Origin: JBDTVS01 sp040007095
Lineage (GTDB): Bacteria; Acidobacteriota; Vicinamibacteria; Vicinamibacterales; CAVVIG01
DNA: 64,000 nucleotides
Reading direction: 5' to 3'
NCBI GenBank assembly: GCA_040007095.1
Contig: JBDTVS010000051.1
Location: forward strand, 16,234-80,233
Of the stretch, positions 61,054-64,000 are shown piece after piece. Position 1 is the stretch's first letter. Each line of letters starts with the position of its first letter. The notes under the pieces are model-generated. The model saw nothing but the letters and a program-made list of their open reading frames with translations. It was not told where the DNA came from and made no database searches. The position numbers and the translations under genes were made by a program.

Positions 61054-62055
61054 TTACACCACTTCGGTGACGGGCCGGGGCGCGAAGGGGGCCAGCTGGA
61101 TGCTGTCTCCCTCGACGAACACCGAGGCTTCGTAGTTGGTCATCCACAAGTTGTCTTTGAAGCATCCGATGACCGGCGCCACCCGACAGCCGGCCGCCAG
61201 CTGCAGCATCATCAGGGGAAAGTCTGCGCCCGACTCGATCGTGAGTGGAATGCCTCCGGAAAACCGCGGGTTGATTTCGAAGATGACCGGCCGCTCGCCC
61301 ACCATGCGGCACTGGATATTGACCGCACCGACAAACCGCAGCGATGCCGCACAGGCGGTGGCCAGCTCGATGAGCCGGAGGTCCTTCACCGTACGGCCCC
61401 GGTCGATGACGCCGGCCCGGATCACCACACGCTCGCGCGGCACGATAGAGAGAGGACATCCCGTGAAGTCGCAGAGCATGTCAATCGTGAACTCGGGGCC
61501 CGCGAGGAATTCCTGCACGACCGGGTCGGGCACATAGTCGAGGAAGAACGCGAGCTCGCGGGCATTCTGGATGGCAAAGGCGCCGACGCTGCCGCGGCCG
61601 TATCGCGGCTTGATGAAGAGCGGAAAGATCGGCGAATCGGGAAGATCCGGCCGCAGGTAGGACTCGGCCGCCGCGATGCCGAGGCGCCGGAGCTCCCGGC
61701 ACGTCGCCAGCTTGTCGTTGCACAGGGTCGTGGTCTCCGGCGGCGAGACCATGACCCGTATGCCGGCCGCAGTAAATCGGTCCCGGGATCTCGCGAACAC
61801 CGTCAGCTCGTCGTCGATGGTCGGGATGACCACACCCACCTGTTCGCCGACGGCGATCGCCAGCACGTCATCGATGTAGTGTGGGTCGGAGCAGAGCGGC
61901 ACCCGATACGCGTATTGACTGGCGCACACCGCCGGCGACAGCGGGTTCACATCAGTCACGACCACGTGGCCTGAGCCGAGGAGCGCAAGCGCCCGGCTGA
62001 AGGCATTGACGAGGGGAACGCGACGCGATGCGGCGGTGATGAGGACGTTAGGCAA
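61054..62055 (-). CDS. ATP-grasp enzyme
   Basis: The 333-residue product starts like a PurK/carbamoyl-phosphate-synthase relative: VLITAASRRVPLVNAFSRAL, then DVNPLSPAV, VVIPTIDDELTVFARSRDRF, the ATP-binding LFIKPRYGRGSVGAFAIQNA and FEINPRFSGGIPLTIES. The reaction is unknown: members ligate a carboxylate to an amine or similar. Its start is probably a TTG at 62055, overlapping the NeuB stop by 8 bases. Placement in a nonulosonic-acid set suggests N-acyl or aminoacyl decoration. Confidence 0.82.
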   Translation of the reverse strand: MPNVLITAASRRVPLVNAFSRALALLGSGHVVVTDVNPLSPAVCASQYAYRVPLCSDPHYIDDVLAIAVGEQVGVVIPTIDDELTVFARSRDRFTAAGIRVMVSPPETTTLCNDKLATCRELRRLGIAAAESYLRPDLPDSPIFPLFIKPRYGRGSVGAFAIQNARELAFFLDYVPDPVVQEFLAGPEFTIDMLCDFTGCPLSIVPRERVVIRAGVIDRGRTVKDLRLIELATACAASLRFVGAVNIQCRMVGERPVIFEINPRFSGGIPLTIESGADFPLMMLQLAAGCRVAPVIGCFKDNLWMTNYEASVFVEGDSIQLAPFAPRPVTEVV

Positions 62056-63133
62056 CGCCGCGGTCCAGTCTCGATTCCGCAGATGGAACGAAGTCGTCGT
62101 CGACGAGGGGGGATCCCGCATTCACGGGGCGCGCCAGGCGCCGACCGACGAGATCGCTCGCCCGGTCAGGCGCAACGCCGGTGGCCGGGCGCAGCGCAGT
62201 CAAGTCGTCGTCCCGCAGGATGTGTCCGGCAATCAATCGGCGGGCCGCACAGAGCGAACGGCGGCTCGCGCTGAGATTCACCGCCTCGGCGGGCAGACAT
62301 ACCTTCTCGCCGCTGCCAAGCGCTTCGATGGCCCGCGCCGCCGCCCGCACCATGCCCGCCATTCGCGCGGGGGTGCTCGACACGGCGGCATCCACCGCCC
62401 GTTCGTCGTCGTCGAGCACGAGATGGCGTTCGTAGAGGGAGGCGCCCAGAGCGACGGCGAGAGGCGCGGCGAACTCGTCGGCACCGTGATCGGACAGGCC
62501 AACCGGCAGGCCGAACGCGCGCCAGAGCGTCGCAATCGCCCGCAGGTTCTCGCTGCCGGCCGGCACCGGATACGCCGAGACGCAGTGCAGCAGCGCGAGG
62601 TTGTCGGCGCCGCTCGACTGCGCGCATGCCACGGCATGCGCCACTTCGTCGAGCGAAGCCATGCCGGTCGACATCACCAGCGGCTTCCCCGTGTTGGCGC
62701 AACGTCGAATCAACCCATCCCAGATGATGTCGCCGCTCGCTATCTTGTAGGCGTCCACTCCGACGCGTTCGAGCAGGTCCACCGCCCCCAGCGAGAGCGG
62801 GGTCGCCACCAGTCCGAGTCCGTGGGTGCGGGCGCGCTCGGCGATCGCGCGGTACGCCGACTCGGACAGTTCGAAGGCCGCGAAAAAGTCCCGCAGGCAC
62901 GTCGCCGCGACATGAGCCGGGGCGGGGCAGGACGGCGCCACCAGATCGGCAGCGGTCAACAACTGCACTTTCACCGCCGAGACGCCTGCGGCGGCGGCGG
63001 CATCCACCATCGCGAGCGCGCGGTCCACCGATCCGCCATGGTTGAGACCAATCTCCGCGATGGTGTACAGCGGCTCACCCCGTCCGATCAACCGGGAGCC
63101 GATGGTCATCGTCACCGCGCGGTCACGCCACAT
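62048..63133 (-). CDS. neuB: NeuB-type nonulosonic acid synthase
   Basis: NeuB-family enzymes condense phosphoenolpyruvate with an N-acetyl hexosamine to a nine-carbon acid. The 361-residue product shows LYTIAEIGLNHGGSVDRALA, SAVKVQLLTAADL, ATPLSLGAVDLLERV, YKIASGD, LVMSTGMAS, LLHCVSAYPVP and GLSDHGADEF, and ends with an antifreeze-like SAF domain (RRLIAGHILRDDDLTALRPA). The ATG at 63133 has an AGGAGGGG ribosome site and overlaps the HAD gene by 11 bases. Whether it makes sialic, legionaminic or pseudaminic acid cannot be read from motifs alone. Confidence 0.88.
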   Translation of the reverse strand: MWRDRAVTMTIGSRLIGRGEPLYTIAEIGLNHGGSVDRALAMVDAAAAAGVSAVKVQLLTAADLVAPSCPAPAHVAATCLRDFFAAFELSESAYRAIAERARTHGLGLVATPLSLGAVDLLERVGVDAYKIASGDIIWDGLIRRCANTGKPLVMSTGMASLDEVAHAVACAQSSGADNLALLHCVSAYPVPAGSENLRAIATLWRAFGLPVGLSDHGADEFAAPLAVALGASLYERHLVLDDDERAVDAAVSSTPARMAGMVRAAARAIEALGSGEKVCLPAEAVNLSASRRSLCAARRLIAGHILRDDDLTALRPATGVAPDRASDLVGRRLARPVNAGSPLVDDDFVPSAESRLDRGVA

Positions 63134-63824
63134 CGCGGCTCCCCTCCTCGTCGGGCAACAGGACATCGGCCACCTGAGACACCCGCGCGAGCGCGTCGAC
63201 CACGACGTCGGCGTGGCGCGGCCGTTCGAAGGCCGGACGCAGGTAGCCGCCGCAGAACACGGTGCGAAGGCCAAGACGCGCCGCACCGAACAGATCGCAG
63301 AGGTCGTCGTCGCCCACGAACAGCGCGCGCGAAGGCGGCACGCCAAGACGCCGCAATGCCTCAACGAACGGAGCCGGATCCGGCTTCCCGCGCCCGGTAC
63401 CGTGCTGGCTGGCAAAGACAACGGTGTCGACGAGCGTCCGTAAGCCCAGTGCATCAACCTTGCGTGCCTGCACCGCCGGCAACCCGTTGGTCACGATGCC
63501 CAGACGCCAGTGATGCCGCAGGCGTTCGAGCGTTCGGCGCGAGTCGATCGGCAGACGCATCGCCGGGCGGTGCGCCCGGATGATCTCGATCAAATCTGGA
63601 ACGAGCGCGTGCGGGAGCCCGAACCGGGACAGGCACGCCTGCAGCGCACGGCCACGATGCGACCCGCGCGACGCGCGCGTCAGAACGACGAACGCCAGAC
63701 CCGCGTCGATCCCTTCGGTCCGGTCGAGATGCGCCGCAACCGCACGAAATCCGCTCAGCTCGAACCGCCGGCGCGGATACAGTGTGTCGTCGAGATCGAA
63801 CAGGATCGCCCGAGGCGTCGGCAC
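63123..63824 (-). CDS. HAD-family phosphatase
   Basis: The 233-residue product has the DxDxT motif AILFDLDDTLYP, the second motif LGIVTNGL, the Lys motif GKPDPAPFVEALRRLG and the GDDDLCDLFGAARLG loop. Placement directly before neuB fits a sugar-9-phosphate phosphatase of the nonulosonic acid route. It is not of the GmhB type, whose start motif differs. It is the first gene of the minus-strand set. Confidence 0.82.
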   Translation of the reverse strand: MPTPRAILFDLDDTLYPRRRFELSGFRAVAAHLDRTEGIDAGLAFVVLTRASRGSHRGRALQACLSRFGLPHALVPDLIEIIRAHRPAMRLPIDSRRTLERLRHHWRLGIVTNGLPAVQARKVDALGLRTLVDTVVFASQHGTGRGKPDPAPFVEALRRLGVPPSRALFVGDDDLCDLFGAARLGLRTVFCGGYLRPAFERPRHADVVVDALARVSQVADVLLPDEEGSRDVA

Positions 63825-63838
63825 CCTCAGAGGCCCCG

Positions 63839-63940
63839 CCGAATCAGAGATTCGTTGACTGACTTTCCGGAGCGCGGCGTCCGGCTGGCAAGGCGTGAGG
63901 CACGAGAATATCGGGAATAGCCGACGAAGCTCTGATTCGG
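63839..63940. mobile_element. MITE-like element with CCGAATCAGAG ends
   Basis: This 102-bp element has ends CCGAATCAGAG (63839-63849) and its exact complement (63930-63940). With a few mismatches the arms extend to about 19 bases. The interior has TTTCCGGAGCGCGGCGTCC and GGCAAGGCGTGAGGCACG then AGAATATCGGGA, related to the core of the element at 49135 and to the half copy at 34929. Its ends differ from those of the 49135 element. Confidence 0.6.
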
Positions 63941-63945
63941 GACAC

Positions 63946-64000
63946 TAAGGACCCGTAGATGAATAACGTGTGCAATTCTGGGCGTCGAGGCGCCCGCCCG
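63946..64000 (+). mobile_element. Second copy of the 49135 MITE-like element (truncated by window end)
   Basis: The last 55 bases match the first 55 bases of the element at 49135-49298 with only two differences. It starts five bases after the preceding element. Both copies are in the same direction and flank about 14.7 kb of glycan genes. Confidence 0.7.

Noticed and set aside
63123..63824. HAD gene considered as GmhB (heptose bisphosphatase)
   Set aside because: GmhB proteins begin with a FLDRDGVIN-like motif and have zinc-binding Cys residues; this one has FDLDDTLYP and a REG-2-like layout.
29321..64000. Whole glycan block as an integrated mobile island with attachment sites
   Set aside because: No integrase, tRNA or direct-repeat attachment sites are visible at the borders; only small repeat elements are.

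Overview
The window is high-GC bacterial chromosomal DNA in two blocks. From 1 to about 29.3 kb lies a flagellar and chemotaxis locus, almost all on the minus strand. From about 29.7 kb to the end lies a surface-glycan and glycosyltransferase block on mixed strands. No rRNA, tRNA, CRISPR array, transposase or integrase was seen. The single large fli/flh/che locus, the NtrC-type control, the high GC and the intergenic repeat families would suit a motile environmental bacterium such as a member of Acidobacteriota (Vicinamibacteria-like). That assignment is a guess from style, not from a marker gene.

Flagellar block, in transcription order (right to left). flgB-flgC-fliE-fliF-fliG-fliH-fliI-fliJ-flgD-flgE-fliK builds the proximal rod, MS ring, switch, export ATPase and hook. 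Next come one chemoreceptor and cheA-cheW-cheR-cheD-cheY-cheX-cheB, followed by a small, apparently frameshifted gene. Last is fliL-fliN-fliO-fliP-fliQ-fliR-flhB-flhA-flhF, where flhF runs off the left edge. fliM is absent between fliL and fliN. Sigma-54-like (GG-N10-GC) promoters sit upstream of flgB and of fliL. To the right are an NtrC-family sigma-54 activator, a sensorless histidine kinase, three single-domain response regulators and a second CheX. Neighbouring genes often overlap by ATGA or GTGA, which suggests translational coupling.

Glycan block. It opens with gmhA and a Maf-type flagellin glycosyltransferase carrying an unexpected C-terminal Ig-like domain and five FG-GAP (beta-propeller) repeats of exactly 150 nt. 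Further right are multi-domain glycosyltransferases: GT2-GT41, GT2-TPR, GT2-TPR-DUF4258, TPR-GT41, and GT2 enzymes with extra C-terminal domains. There are also several methyltransferases, four short-chain dehydrogenase/epimerases (three with a changed YxxxK motif), an RmlC-like epimerase, a split transketolase and an HddA-like heptose kinase. At the right end a four-gene set on the minus strand (HAD phosphatase, NeuB-type synthase, ATP-grasp enzyme, SpsF/NeuA-type cytidylyltransferase) looks like the end of a nonulosonic-acid pathway. The simplest reading is a flagellin or surface glycosylation island that makes a modified heptose and a nonulosonic acid and attaches sugars to protein. No flagellin gene is visible.

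The glycan block is plastic. It contains two VapBC-like toxin-antitoxin pairs and a DUF4258/partner pair fused to a glycosyltransferase. It also contains a truncated cysC joined to a truncated methyltransferase and a decayed sulfotransferase-like gene. Two families of intergenic repeats occur there: inverted-repeat (MITE-like) elements, and hairpins built of 9-nt units in two sequence dialects. The hairpins are absent from the flagellar block, and the MITE-like family touches only its right border.
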